Translations under genes and position numbers: made by a program | Source: Rhodocyclaceae bacterium | GTDB taxonomy: Bacteria > Pseudomonadota > Gammaproteobacteria > Burkholderiales > Rhodocyclaceae | Direction: 5' to 3' | Length of the DNA: 64,000 nt | Assembly (NCBI GenBank): GCA_016718525.1 | Contig: JADKDD010000002.1 | Location: 1,426,001-1,490,000 of the forward strand | Part shown: positions 43,279 to 51,574 of the stretch, piece after piece | Position numbering within the stretch: position 1 is the first letter of the stretch | Layout of the letters: every line of letters begins with the position of its first letter | The notes under the pieces: generated by a model | What the model was told of the DNA's origin: nothing | The model's database searches: none | The model's input: only the letters and a program-made list of their open reading frames with translations

Positions 43279-44607
43279 GTGGCAACCACTTCCTCACAAG
43301 TTCCGGGCACGACAGGCAAATTCGGCGACCTGTGGCGTCGTTTGTGGTTTTTGCTTGGGGCGCTTGTCGTCTACCGGATTGGTGCGCATATTCCAGTTCC
43401 AGGGATTGACCCGCTCAAATTGGCGGAGCTGTTTCAGTCGCAACAAGGCGGGATTCTTGGCATCTTCAACCTATTTTCTGGCGGTGCGCTGTCGCGATTT
43501 ACGATTTTTGCGCTCGGCATCATGCCTTATATCTCCGCATCGATCATTATGCAGTTGATGACGATTGCTGTTCCGACTCTTGAGGCGCTGAAAAAAGAAG
43601 GTGAAGCCGGGAGAAGGAAGATCACCCAATATACGCGTTACGGTACGCTGGTGTTGGCCTTGGTGCAGGGTTTGGGAATCGCGATTGCGTTGGAATCCCA
43701 GCGCGAGTTGGTACTTGACCCTGGTTTACTTTTCCGTATAACTACAGTGATGACGCTGGTTACCGGCACGATGTTCTTGATGTGGTTGGGCGAGCAGATT
43801 ACTGAACGTGGCTTGGGCAACGGCATATCAATCATCATCTTTGCAGGAATAGCAGCTGGTCTGCCGACCTCTTTGGGTGGTTTGTTTGAGCTTGTGAGGA
43901 CCGGAGCAATGCACCCGGTTTCGGCGTTGTTCATTTGCGCACTAGTGGTCGTCGTGACAGCATTTGTGGTGTTCGTTGAACGAGGCCAGCGGAAAATACT
44001 TGTGAATTATGCGAAGCGGCAGGTTGGTAATAAGGTTTATGGCGGTCAGAGTTCGCACTTGCCGCTGAAGCTCAATATGTCCGGTGTGATTCCACCAATC
44101 TTTGCTTCGTCCATTATTCTGTTTCCGGCGACAATAGCCGGGTGGTTCGGAGCCGGAGACGGCATGGTTTGGCTGAAAGACTTTGCAGCAACGTTAGCTC
44201 CAGGACAACCGATCTATGTAATGTTGTATGCCGCTGCTATCGTATTTTTCTGTTTTTTCTACACGGCTTTGGTTTTCAATTCACGCGAAACAGCAGACAA
44301 CCTTAAGAAAAGCGGCGCATTTGTGCCCGGTATCCGACCGGGTGACCAAACGGCGCGGTATATCGACAAAATATTGATGCGCCTTACGCTTGCTGGCGCT
44401 GTGTATGTCACATTGGTCTGCCTGTTACCTGAGTTCCTTATTCTTAAGTACAGCGTGCCATTTTATTTCGGTGGTACTAGCTTGTTGATCATCGTCGTAG
44501 TCACAATGGATTTCATGTCACAGGTTCAAGCCTACATCATGTCTCACCAATATGAAGGTCTCCTGAAAAAGGCTAACTTCAAAGGTGGCGGCTTGCCTGC
44601 ACGCTAA
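43279..44607 (+). CDS. secY: Preprotein translocase subunit SecY
   Basis: 442 aa channel protein of the Sec translocon in the inner membrane. About ten hydrophobic spans are visible; PVPGIDPLKLAELF near the first periplasmic region, the TM2 segment GIMPYISASIIMQL and the ribosome-binding loops (VNYAKRQVGNKVYGGQSSHL and FNSRETADNLKKSGAFVPG) are conserved. GTG start. Confidence 0.98.
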   Translation: MATTSSQVPGTTGKFGDLWRRLWFLLGALVVYRIGAHIPVPGIDPLKLAELFQSQQGGILGIFNLFSGGALSRFTIFALGIMPYISASIIMQLMTIAVPTLEALKKEGEAGRRKITQYTRYGTLVLALVQGLGIAIALESQRELVLDPGLLFRITTVMTLVTGTMFLMWLGEQITERGLGNGISIIIFAGIAAGLPTSLGGLFELVRTGAMHPVSALFICALVVVVTAFVVFVERGQRKILVNYAKRQVGNKVYGGQSSHLPLKLNMSGVIPPIFASSIILFPATIAGWFGAGDGMVWLKDFAATLAPGQPIYVMLYAAAIVFFCFFYTALVFNSRETADNLKKSGAFVPGIRPGDQTARYIDKILMRLTLAGAVYVTLVCLLPEFLILKYSVPFYFGGTSLLIIVVVTMDFMSQVQAYIMSHQYEGLLKKANFKGGGLPAR

Positions 44608-44611
44608 AAAG

Positions 44612-44830
44612 ATGTCAAAAGAAGATGTGATTGAAATGCAGGGTGAGGTCGTCGAAAACCTGCCAAATGCAACGTTTAGAGTAAAGCTCGAAAATAACCA
44701 TGTGGTTTTAGGCCATATTTCCGGAAAAATGCGTATGCATTACATTCGAATTCTTCCGGGCGACAAGGTTACGGTTCAACTAACACCGTACGATTTGACC
44801 AAGGGTCGTATTGTGTTTCGTGCTAAGTAG
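44612..44830 (+). CDS. infA: Translation initiation factor IF-1
   Basis: 72 aa OB-fold protein that occupies the ribosomal A site during initiation. MSKEDVIEMQGEVVENLPN and GDKVTVQLTPYDLTKGRI are standard. ATG 44612 lies four bases after the secY stop without a clear RBS, so it probably relies on coupling. infA between secY and rpmJ is typical of Betaproteobacteria. Confidence 0.95.
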   Translation: MSKEDVIEMQGEVVENLPNATFRVKLENNHVVLGHISGKMRMHYIRILPGDKVTVQLTPYDLTKGRIVFRAK

Positions 44831-44854
44831 TTTTAGAAATTTCCGGAGAACAAA

Positions 44855-44968
44855 ATGAAAGTTCTAGCATCGGTTAAGTGCATTTGCCGCAAATGTAAGG
44901 TGGTTCGCCGTCATGGTGTGGTTCGGGTGATTTGCACAGACCCACGCCACAAACAACGGCAAGGTTGA
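44855..44968 (+). CDS. rpmJ: 50S ribosomal protein L36
   Basis: 37 aa: MKVLASVKCICRKCKVVRR, then HGVVRVICTDPRHKQRQG. Zinc-binding C9/C14/C27/H32 identify the zinc-containing form. CCGGAG lies upstream. Confidence 0.96.
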   Translation: MKVLASVKCICRKCKVVRRHGVVRVICTDPRHKQRQG

Positions 44969-44993
44969 TTTAGTCCGGTATTTGGACTACAAT
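44965..44993 (+). promoter_or_regulatory. Putative alpha-operon promoter with a central palindrome
   Basis: TTGATT (44965-44970), 17 bases, TACAAT (44988-44993), 60 bases before rpsM. Between and overlapping the hexamers is the inverted repeat TAGTCC-GGTATTT-GGACTA (44971-44989), positioned like an operator or a leader hairpin. Confidence 0.6.
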
Positions 44994-45053
44994 CGTCGGT
45001 TCACTTTTTAATAGCGCTGTCGGTGTCCGACGGGGCGAAATACAGGTAATCAC

Positions 45054-45419
45054 ATGGCTCGTATAGCAGGCGTAAATATTCCCAATCACCAACACGCAGA
45101 AATTGCTCTGACGGCGATCTACGGCATTGGTCGGACCCGCGCAAAGAAGATTTGCGAGGCGGTCGGTATCAAAGGGTCGACCAAGGTCAAGGAATTGACC
45201 GATGGCGAAATGGATCGCCTTCGCGAACAGGTCGGTAAATTCGCTGTTGAGGGTGACCTCCGCCGCGAGGTCACGATGAACATCAAGCGTCTGATGGATC
45301 TTGGTTGTTATCGTGGCTTGCGTCATCGCCGCGGACTGCCTGTTCGCGGGCAGCGGACACGAACGAATGCGCGTACTCGCAAGGGTCCTCGTAAGGCAAT
45401 TGCGGCAGCGAAGAAGTAA
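45054..45419 (+). CDS. rpsM: 30S ribosomal protein S13
   Basis: 121 aa. ARIAGVNIPNHQHAEIALT and the C-terminal RGQRTRTNARTRKGPRK are standard. First gene of the alpha operon. Confidence 0.98.
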   Translation: MARIAGVNIPNHQHAEIALTAIYGIGRTRAKKICEAVGIKGSTKVKELTDGEMDRLREQVGKFAVEGDLRREVTMNIKRLMDLGCYRGLRHRRGLPVRGQRTRTNARTRKGPRKAIAAAKK

Positions 45420-45436
45420 ACAAGGGAAAACCTAAT

Positions 45437-45826
45437 ATGGCAAAGACAGCAACAAAGGTACGAAAAAAGGTTAAGAAGAATGTGGCCGAGGGCATTGCTC
45501 ATGTGCACGCATCATTCAACAACACAATCATCACGATTACGGACCGTCAAGGTAACGCTCTGTCGTGGGCGACTTCCGGCGGTGCTGGATTTAAGGGTTC
45601 GCGAAAGTCCACTCCTTTTGCCGCTCAGGTGGCCGCAGAAGCTGCTGGCAAGGCTGCGCAAGAGTGTGGCGTCAAGAATGTCGAGGTGCGGATCAAGGGG
45701 CCAGGTCCTGGTCGCGAATCTGCAGTCCGTGCGCTGAACGCGTTAGGCATGAAAGTCACAAGCATCACAGATATCACCCCCATTCCACATAACGGATGCC
45801 GGCCGCCCAAGCGCCGTCGCATCTAA
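45437..45826 (+). CDS. rpsK: 30S ribosomal protein S11
   Basis: 129 aa. AHVHASFNNTIITITDRQGN and the C-terminal THIPHNGCRPPKRR-type end (here ITPIPHNGCRPPKRRRI) are conserved. Confidence 0.98.
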   Translation: MAKTATKVRKKVKKNVAEGIAHVHASFNNTIITITDRQGNALSWATSGGAGFKGSRKSTPFAAQVAAEAAGKAAQECGVKNVEVRIKGPGPGRESAVRALNALGMKVTSITDITPIPHNGCRPPKRRRI

Positions 45827-45844
45827 CGTCAAGGAGACGACACC

Positions 45845-46474
45845 ATGGCCCGTAACCTAGACGCCAAGTGCCGCAAGTGCCGCCGCGAGGGAGAAAAATT
45901 ATTCCTCAAAGGTGAGAAGTGCTTTACCGATAAATGCTCAGTAGAGCGTCGTGCGTATGCCCCAGGGCAGCATGGCCAGAAGTCCGGTCAGCGCCTGTCA
46001 GGATATGGCCAGCAGTTGCGTGAAAAGCAGAAAATTCGTCGTATCTATGGAGTTCTTGAGCGACAGTTCCGCCGGACATTTGCTGAAGCAGGCCAGCGCA
46101 AAGGTCAAACAGGGGAAAACCTGTTGCAGTTGCTCGAAGGTCGATTGGATTCTGTTGCCTACCGTATGGGCTTCGGCATTTCCCGCGCAGAGTCGCGTCA
46201 AATTGTGCGGCACAATGGCGTGCTGGTCAACAGCAAGCGCGTGAATATTCCATCGTACCTTGTCCGACCGGGCGATGTGGTCGAGCTTACGGAAGCGGCT
46301 CGTGGCCACCTGCGCACGAAAGCGGCGCTCGCTGCAGCTGAGTCGCGTGGTTTCCCCGAGTGGCTTGAGGTCGATGCAAAGGCTGCAAAGGGGATATTCA
46401 AGGCCTATCCAGGCCGAGAAGAACTCCCACCAACAATCAATGAAGGCTTGGTGGTTGAGCTTTATTCACGCTAA
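45845..46474 (+). CDS. rpsD: 30S ribosomal protein S4
   Basis: 209 aa. It nucleates 30S assembly and in E. coli represses the alpha operon. N-terminal CRKCRREGEKLFLKGEKC retains cysteines; the S4 RNA-binding domain carries SRAESRQIVRHNGVLVNSKR. Confidence 0.98.
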   Translation: MARNLDAKCRKCRREGEKLFLKGEKCFTDKCSVERRAYAPGQHGQKSGQRLSGYGQQLREKQKIRRIYGVLERQFRRTFAEAGQRKGQTGENLLQLLEGRLDSVAYRMGFGISRAESRQIVRHNGVLVNSKRVNIPSYLVRPGDVVELTEAARGHLRTKAALAAAESRGFPEWLEVDAKAAKGIFKAYPGREELPPTINEGLVVELYSR

Positions 46475-46534
46475 TAGTTGATTTGTATCCATCGTCCGTT
46501 GTGGGCGATGGGCGCATATATATGAAGGAACGCC

Positions 46535-47521
46535 GTGCAAACACTTTTGAAACCCCGCAGTATTGACGTTCAACAGCTTTCTCCTCTACACGCACGCGTG
46601 GTGATGGAGCCTTTCGAGCGTGGTTATGGTCACACGCTGGGCAATGCATTGCGTCGCATTCTCTTGTCATCGATGGAAGGTGCCGCACCGACGGAAGTTT
46701 CGATCGAAGGTGTTCTTCACGAGTATTCGACGTTGGAAGGCGTGCGAGAAGACGTAGTCGACATCCTGCTCAATTTGAAAGGCGTTGTTCTTAAGCTGCA
46801 TAACCGCCGCGAAGCAGTCCTAAATTTGACGAAGAGCGGTGAAGGACTTGTAACGGCAGCAGATATTGAGGCTTCGCACGACGTTGAAATTGTGAATCCG
46901 GATCATGTTATTGCTCACCTCTCAACGGGCGGCAAGTTGAGCATGCAAATTCGCGTTGAGTCTGGACGGGGATATGTACCTGCCAACCAGCGGGAGATCG
47001 CGAAGGAAAATCGCGTAATCGGACAAATTATGTTGGATGCTTCTTTCAGCCCCGTGCGCCGAGTCAGTTACCATGTTGAAAGTGCGCGGGTTGAACAGCG
47101 AACTGATCTCGACAAACTGATTTTGGATATTGAAACCAATGGCGCCATTGACAACCCAGAGGAGGCCGTTAGACGTGCAGCACGGATCCTCATGGAGCAG
47201 CTCACTGCGTTTGCGGATCTCGAGGGCACGCCATTAAGCTCAAGCGGCGATGCCAAAGGACCGACACCGGTTGATCCAATTCTAGTTAGACCAGTAGATG
47301 ACCTAGAACTCACCGTCCGCTCGGCAAATTGTTTGAAAGCCGAAAACATTTACTACATCGGTGATTTGATACAACGTACTGAAACCGAGTTGTTGAAGAC
47401 TCCGAATTTAGGTCGTAAATCGCTGAACGAAATCAAGGAAGTGCTTGCATCACGCGGTTTGACTTTGGGAATGAAGCTTGAAAGTTGGCCGCCTGCCGGC
47501 CTTGAGAAGCTGGGCCAGTAA
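46535..47521 (+). CDS. rpoA: DNA-directed RNA polymerase subunit alpha
   Basis: 328 aa, GTG start with AAGGAA upstream. The N-terminal assembly domain has FERGYGHTLGNALRRILLSS; the C-terminal DNA- and activator-binding domain has NCLKAENIYYIGDLIQRTE and TPNLGRKSLNEIKEVLASRG. Confidence 0.98.
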   Translation: MQTLLKPRSIDVQQLSPLHARVVMEPFERGYGHTLGNALRRILLSSMEGAAPTEVSIEGVLHEYSTLEGVREDVVDILLNLKGVVLKLHNRREAVLNLTKSGEGLVTAADIEASHDVEIVNPDHVIAHLSTGGKLSMQIRVESGRGYVPANQREIAKENRVIGQIMLDASFSPVRRVSYHVESARVEQRTDLDKLILDIETNGAIDNPEEAVRRAARILMEQLTAFADLEGTPLSSSGDAKGPTPVDPILVRPVDDLELTVRSANCLKAENIYYIGDLIQRTETELLKTPNLGRKSLNEIKEVLASRGLTLGMKLESWPPAGLEKLGQ

Positions 47522-47607
47522 GGTTTTGCAATACTCGCTCGAACTCGTATAACCATTAACCGGCCGTTTGCATTGCGCGGCGGCCGCACAAAACGAGGAT
47601 AGTAAAA

Positions 47608-47994
47608 ATGCGTCACGGAAACGGATTACGGAAGTTAAATCGCACCTCATCTCATCGCCTGGCGATGTTGCGCAACATGGCGGTGTCGTTGTTGAAGCAC
47701 GAAGCAATCAAGACTACACTCCCAAAGGCTAAAGAGCTACGTCGCGTGGTCGAGCCATTAATTACTATTGGCAAGACGCCCACATTGGCCAATCGTCGTT
47801 TGGCTTTTGATCGCCTGCGCGATCGCGAAGTTGCAGGAAAACTTTTTGAAGTGCTTGGTCCCCGCTTTGCCACTCGCAACGGGGGCTACTTGCGTATCTT
47901 GAAAATGGGATTCCGCGATGGCGACAATGCGCCGATGGCCTACGTCGAACTGTTGGACCGTCCGGATAGCGAAACTGCCGAAGCCAGCGCCTAA
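47608..47994 (+). CDS. rplQ: 50S ribosomal protein L17
   Basis: 128 aa. MRHGNGLRKLNRTSSHRLAM is diagnostic. Last gene of the long ribosomal block, followed by a terminator. Confidence 0.98.
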   Translation: MRHGNGLRKLNRTSSHRLAMLRNMAVSLLKHEAIKTTLPKAKELRRVVEPLITIGKTPTLANRRLAFDRLRDREVAGKLFEVLGPRFATRNGGYLRILKMGFRDGDNAPMAYVELLDRPDSETAEASA

Positions 47995-48013
47995 GTTTTG
48001 CTGAGGAGGTGAC

Positions 48014-48042
48014 AAAAAAGCCAGACCTAGTCTGGCTTTTTT
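48014..48042. terminator. Bidirectional intrinsic terminator between rplQ and cysN
   Basis: AAAAAAGCCAGA (48014-48025), loop CCTAG, TCTGGCTTTTTT (48031-48042). The A-run on one side and T-run on the other make it work for rplQ on the plus strand and cysN on the minus strand. Confidence 0.9.
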
Positions 48043-48067
48043 ATTGAGATCTTCAAAAGCCCTTCGT

Positions 48068-49348
48068 TCAAACGATCATCCCGGCGGCAACCGTATTGTT
48101 TGTTGTCTCATCGACCAAGATGAAATTCCCCGTCGCCCGGTTGCTTGCATAGCTGTCAACACAGAGCGGTTGAGCGAAGCGTAACGTCACCTTCGCGATA
48201 TCGTTCATCGAAAGACCATCCACAGGGTGTTCTTCCAGACTATTGATGTCCACTCTATACGCAATTGCCTCGATCATTGACCGGGCTTCTCGGGTCGTAT
48301 GACGAATGACATATTTACGGCGAGGATCCAAGGGTGTTTCCGAGAACCAGCAAAGCATTGCGTCAATACGGCGTGTCACCAGCGCCAACTCATCAGGCTT
48401 GACGATCAAATCGCCACGCGAAATATCTATCTCGTCTTCCAGCAAAAGAGTTACGGACTGCTCTGCGCCAGCCGATTCAAAGTTCATTTCCCCCAACTGA
48501 ATACTGCGAACTCTAGATCGACGCTCTGACGGCAAGACAATGACCTCATCGCCGACGCTAATTCTTCCGGATTCGATCCGGCCCATGAAACCACGATAAT
48601 CGTGCAAGTCTGGGCGGTCCGCTCGCAATGGCCGACACACATATTGCACCGGAAACCTGAATCGCTCGTCCCTTTCAGAGTGCGCAGACGGCGTGGCCTC
48701 CAGCACGTCGAGAAGAGTTGGTCCAACATACCAATTCAGTTTGTCACCACGATCAACCAGCATGTCGCCAGTTAGTGCGGACATTGGAATGAAGCGAACA
48801 TCATGCAAGCCAATCTTTGAAGCAAAACCGACATAGTCCGAACAAATCCGGTCAAACGTAGCTTGGTCGTATCCCACCAAGTCCATTTTGTTAACTGCCA
48901 CGACAATGTTCGGCACACCTAATAATTTGGTAAGGAAACTATGGCGCCGCGTTTGTGTAAGCACCCCTTTGCGCGCATCAATCAGAATGACAGCAAGGTT
49001 CGCCGTCGACGCAGCAGTGACCATATTCCGTGTGTATTGCTCGTGGCCCGGTGAATCACCGATGATGTATTTCCGTCGACCAGTAGAAAAGTAGCGATAT
49101 GCAACGTCGATGGTTATTCCCTGCTCACGCTCAGCCTGCAAACCATCCGTCAGCAACGAAAGGTCAATTTCCGCATTGCCACGCTTCAACGAAGTCTTTT
49201 CGATTGCATGCAGGGTGTCGGCCAGGATTGCACGGGTATCCCACAGAAGGCGCCCGATTAGCGTACTCTTCCCATCATCAACGCTCCCGCAGGTAATGAA
49301 TCGCAACAGGCCGTTGTCGATCTCAGGAATCTGTTCGAGCGCGCTCAC
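48068..49348 (-). CDS. cysN: Sulfate adenylyltransferase subunit 1 (GTPase)
   Basis: 426 aa. With CysD it makes adenosine 5'-phosphosulfate from ATP and sulfate, driven by GTP hydrolysis. GSVDDGKSTLIGRLL (P-loop), DSPGHEQYTRNM and NKMDL are present, followed by EF-Tu-like barrels. There is no C-terminal APS kinase fusion, fitting a pathway that reduces APS directly. Its start overlaps the cysD stop by one base. Confidence 0.96.
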   Translation of the reverse strand: MSALEQIPEIDNGLLRFITCGSVDDGKSTLIGRLLWDTRAILADTLHAIEKTSLKRGNAEIDLSLLTDGLQAEREQGITIDVAYRYFSTGRRKYIIGDSPGHEQYTRNMVTAASTANLAVILIDARKGVLTQTRRHSFLTKLLGVPNIVVAVNKMDLVGYDQATFDRICSDYVGFASKIGLHDVRFIPMSALTGDMLVDRGDKLNWYVGPTLLDVLEATPSAHSERDERFRFPVQYVCRPLRADRPDLHDYRGFMGRIESGRISVGDEVIVLPSERRSRVRSIQLGEMNFESAGAEQSVTLLLEDEIDISRGDLIVKPDELALVTRRIDAMLCWFSETPLDPRRKYVIRHTTREARSMIEAIAYRVDINSLEEHPVDGLSMNDIAKVTLRFAQPLCVDSYASNRATGNFILVDETTNNTVAAGMIV

Positions 49349-50277
49349 TAAAAGTACCCTTCTTTCTTACGTTGTTCCATCGATGCTTCGGAGGTCTGGT
49401 CATCCAACCGGGTTGCGCCACGTTCAGTGACCGTCGCCGTGGCGGTTTCGTCGATGATCATTGTCAGGGTCGTGGCCTCGGATTCGACTGGTGCGGTACA
49501 AGTAATGTCACCAACCGTTCGATAGCGCACCATCAAATCTTCCACAATGTCGCCAGGCTGTGCTGGGGTCAAAGGCGTCACTGGCTGCAACAGTCCGCCT
49601 TTGCGTATTACCGGTCGAGTGTGCGCGAAATAGATGGCAGGCAAGGCAAGTTGCTCACGCTGAATATATTGCCAGACATCAAGTTCTGTCCAGTTTGAAA
49701 TCGGAAACGCTCTGATGTTTTCGCCCTTATGAACACGCGCGTTATATATATCCCAAACTTCCGGACGCTGATCCTTGGGGTTCCATTGCCCAAAGTCATC
49801 ACGAAACGAGAAAATTCTTTCTTTCGCACGGGCTTTCTCTTCGTCCCGGCGGGCGCCGCCAATGCAACAGTCAAAACCAAACTCCTCAATAGCTTCAAGC
49901 AACGTGATTGACTGGTATTTGTTACGGGATTCGTCTGCCGTCTTCAATACGACCGTACCTCGTTTCATTGAGTCTTCGACGTTACGCACGATCAAGCGTT
50001 CGCCCAACTCAGCCGCCCGGTAATCCCGAAAATCGGTCACTTCGCGGTAGTTATGCCCGGTGTCAACATGTAATAGTGGGAAAGGAAACTTGCCTGGACG
50101 AAACGCTTTTTCGGCCAGCCTAAGCAGGCAAATTGAGTCTTTCCCGCCAGAAAACAATAAAGCCGGATTGGCGCATTGACCAGCGACTTCACGCAAGATG
50201 TGAATCGACTCGGATTCCAACCAGTCCAGATGGGACAAAGTTCGCCGCCCGCGCAGACTTTTTTCTACCACACTCAT
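49348..50277 (-). CDS. cysD: Sulfate adenylyltransferase subunit 2
   Basis: 309 aa. ATP-PPase fold with the PP-loop LLFSGGKDSICLLRLAEKAF, followed by HVDTGHNYREVTDFRD and CIGGARRDEEKARAKERIFS. Overlaps cysH and cysN by one base each, so the operon is tightly coupled. Confidence 0.97.
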   Translation of the reverse strand: MSVVEKSLRGRRTLSHLDWLESESIHILREVAGQCANPALLFSGGKDSICLLRLAEKAFRPGKFPFPLLHVDTGHNYREVTDFRDYRAAELGERLIVRNVEDSMKRGTVVLKTADESRNKYQSITLLEAIEEFGFDCCIGGARRDEEKARAKERIFSFRDDFGQWNPKDQRPEVWDIYNARVHKGENIRAFPISNWTELDVWQYIQREQLALPAIYFAHTRPVIRKGGLLQPVTPLTPAQPGDIVEDLMVRYRTVGDITCTAPVESEATTLTMIIDETATATVTERGATRLDDQTSEASMEQRKKEGYF

Positions 50278-51005
50278 TACGTTGTTCCTGTCTTAATACG
50301 TTGCAAACGTCCATCAACCATGTGTAATCCACACTCTTTGGTTTCCGGATTTTCCCACCACCAGCGACCAGCACGGATATCTTCGCCAGGTTGAACCGCT
50401 CTGGTGCATGGCGCGCAACCGATACTGGGAAAGCCTTGGTCGTGAAGCGCGTTGTACGGCACATCGTTGGCGCGCAGATATTGCCAAACCTCGACCTCGC
50501 TCCATTGTGCCAAAGGGTTAATTTTCTGCAAACCGTTGTTTTCATCGAAGGCGCTGGCTGATACGGCTTCACGAGTACTCGATTGAGTCGACCGCAGGCC
50601 CGTCACCCAAGCCCGTTTTCCCGTAAGAGCGCGCCGCAACGGTTCTACTTTGCGGGCGTGACAGCAGGCTTTACGTGCGTCGATCGAATCAAAAAAGCCA
50701 TTAATACCATACGTCTGAATGAACCCCTCGACCGATACTGCCTGCGGCACGTAGATCTTCGCAGGCTTGCCGTAGTGCTTGTCAGCCGCAGCCATCAGCG
50801 CATAGGTTTGCTGCGGCAAACGTCCCGTATCGATGGAAAAAATTTCAATGTCCAGATTATTCCTGTATATCAGATCGGTGAGCACCATATCTTCCGCACC
50901 CATGCTACTGGCAAACGTTACAGGCGCAAAACGACTGACCGCCTCACGCAGATCAGCCAACGCTGCTACGATCTTCTTCTCAAGGTCGTCGGCAACTGAT
51001 GTCAT
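50277..51005 (-). CDS. cysH: Phosphoadenylyl/adenylyl-sulfate reductase
   Basis: 242 aa. It reduces APS (or PAPS) to sulfite. The paired cysteines KACCHARKVEPL and GCAPCTR are the [4Fe-4S] ligands that mark the APS-reducing type, and ECGLH at the C-terminus holds the catalytic cysteine. The absence of an APS kinase in the operon agrees. Confidence 0.94.
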   Translation of the reverse strand: MTSVADDLEKKIVAALADLREAVSRFAPVTFASSMGAEDMVLTDLIYRNNLDIEIFSIDTGRLPQQTYALMAAADKHYGKPAKIYVPQAVSVEGFIQTYGINGFFDSIDARKACCHARKVEPLRRALTGKRAWVTGLRSTQSSTREAVSASAFDENNGLQKINPLAQWSEVEVWQYLRANDVPYNALHDQGFPSIGCAPCTRAVQPGEDIRAGRWWWENPETKECGLHMVDGRLQRIKTGTT

Positions 51006-51574
51006 GCAAGGGCCTGACTATCCCGACGCCGGAACAGGGGAATCGCTTGGTCGACGGCCGTTTGATAGCTTTCAGGAAAGTCGTCGAGTGACTTCAACGC
51101 GGCAGCGGCATCTCGCCCCTCAGATATGAGAAAGGAGTCAAAACCGACACGCGCGAGGTAGAACAGTTGATCCCGACCAACATCCCCAAAGGCGCGAAGC
51201 TCGCCACGGTATCCAAATCTCTGTCGCAATAATGTCGCGGTCGAATAGCCGCGTCCGTCTACAAATTTCGGAAAATGCACGGCAATCAGGTCGAGCAAGG
51301 CGAGGTCATGTTCAAGCAACGCAGGGTCGTCGGTTGGCGCGAGCCAAACGCCTAACGGACTTCCCGCCGACTGCTTCATGGCAATTAACGATTGCCGTTG
51401 CTCCAGCCAGCCTGACAAAGGCAGAAGGAAGAATTTGCCGTTTGCATCAGTTGGTGCTGGCGACACGCCGTTCGCCACATTCCCGGTTGAATCAGCAAGT
51501 TCTGGGACTACAACCCAATCGTCTGCTGCCAGCTTTCGTCCACGAATCAGATGGAAGTGCTCTGCTTTAAACAT
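51002..51574 (-). CDS. DUF934 family protein of sulfate assimilation
   Basis: 190 aa. ATG 51574 overlaps the nirA end and gives MFKAEHFHLIRGRKL; a longer frame to 51625 lies inside nirA. GVWLAPTDDPALLEHDLALL, FPKFVDGRGYSTATLLRQRFG and ELRAFGDVGRDQLFYL are the family signature. DUF934 genes sit between nirA/cysI and cysH in many Proteobacteria; the biochemical role is not settled. Residues about 34-42 (NGVSPAPTD) come from a repeat copy lying between the N-terminal strand and the conserved core. Confidence 0.9.
   Translation of the reverse strand: MFKAEHFHLIRGRKLAADDWVVVPELADSTGNVANGVSPAPTDANGKFFLLPLSGWLEQRQSLIAMKQSAGSPLGVWLAPTDDPALLEHDLALLDLIAVHFPKFVDGRGYSTATLLRQRFGYRGELRAFGDVGRDQLFYLARVGFDSFLISEGRDAAAALKSLDDFPESYQTAVDQAIPLFRRRDSQALA
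51448..51472 (-). repeat. Palindromic repeat copy 3 (short form, inside the DUF934 gene)
   Basis: CAGTTGGTGCTGG at 51448-51460, then CGAC and ACGCCGTT on the plus strand. The coding strand reads NGVSPAPTDAN. It is flanked by imperfect direct repeats GCCGTTTGC (51438-51446) and GCCGTTCGC (51468-51476). Confidence 0.8.
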
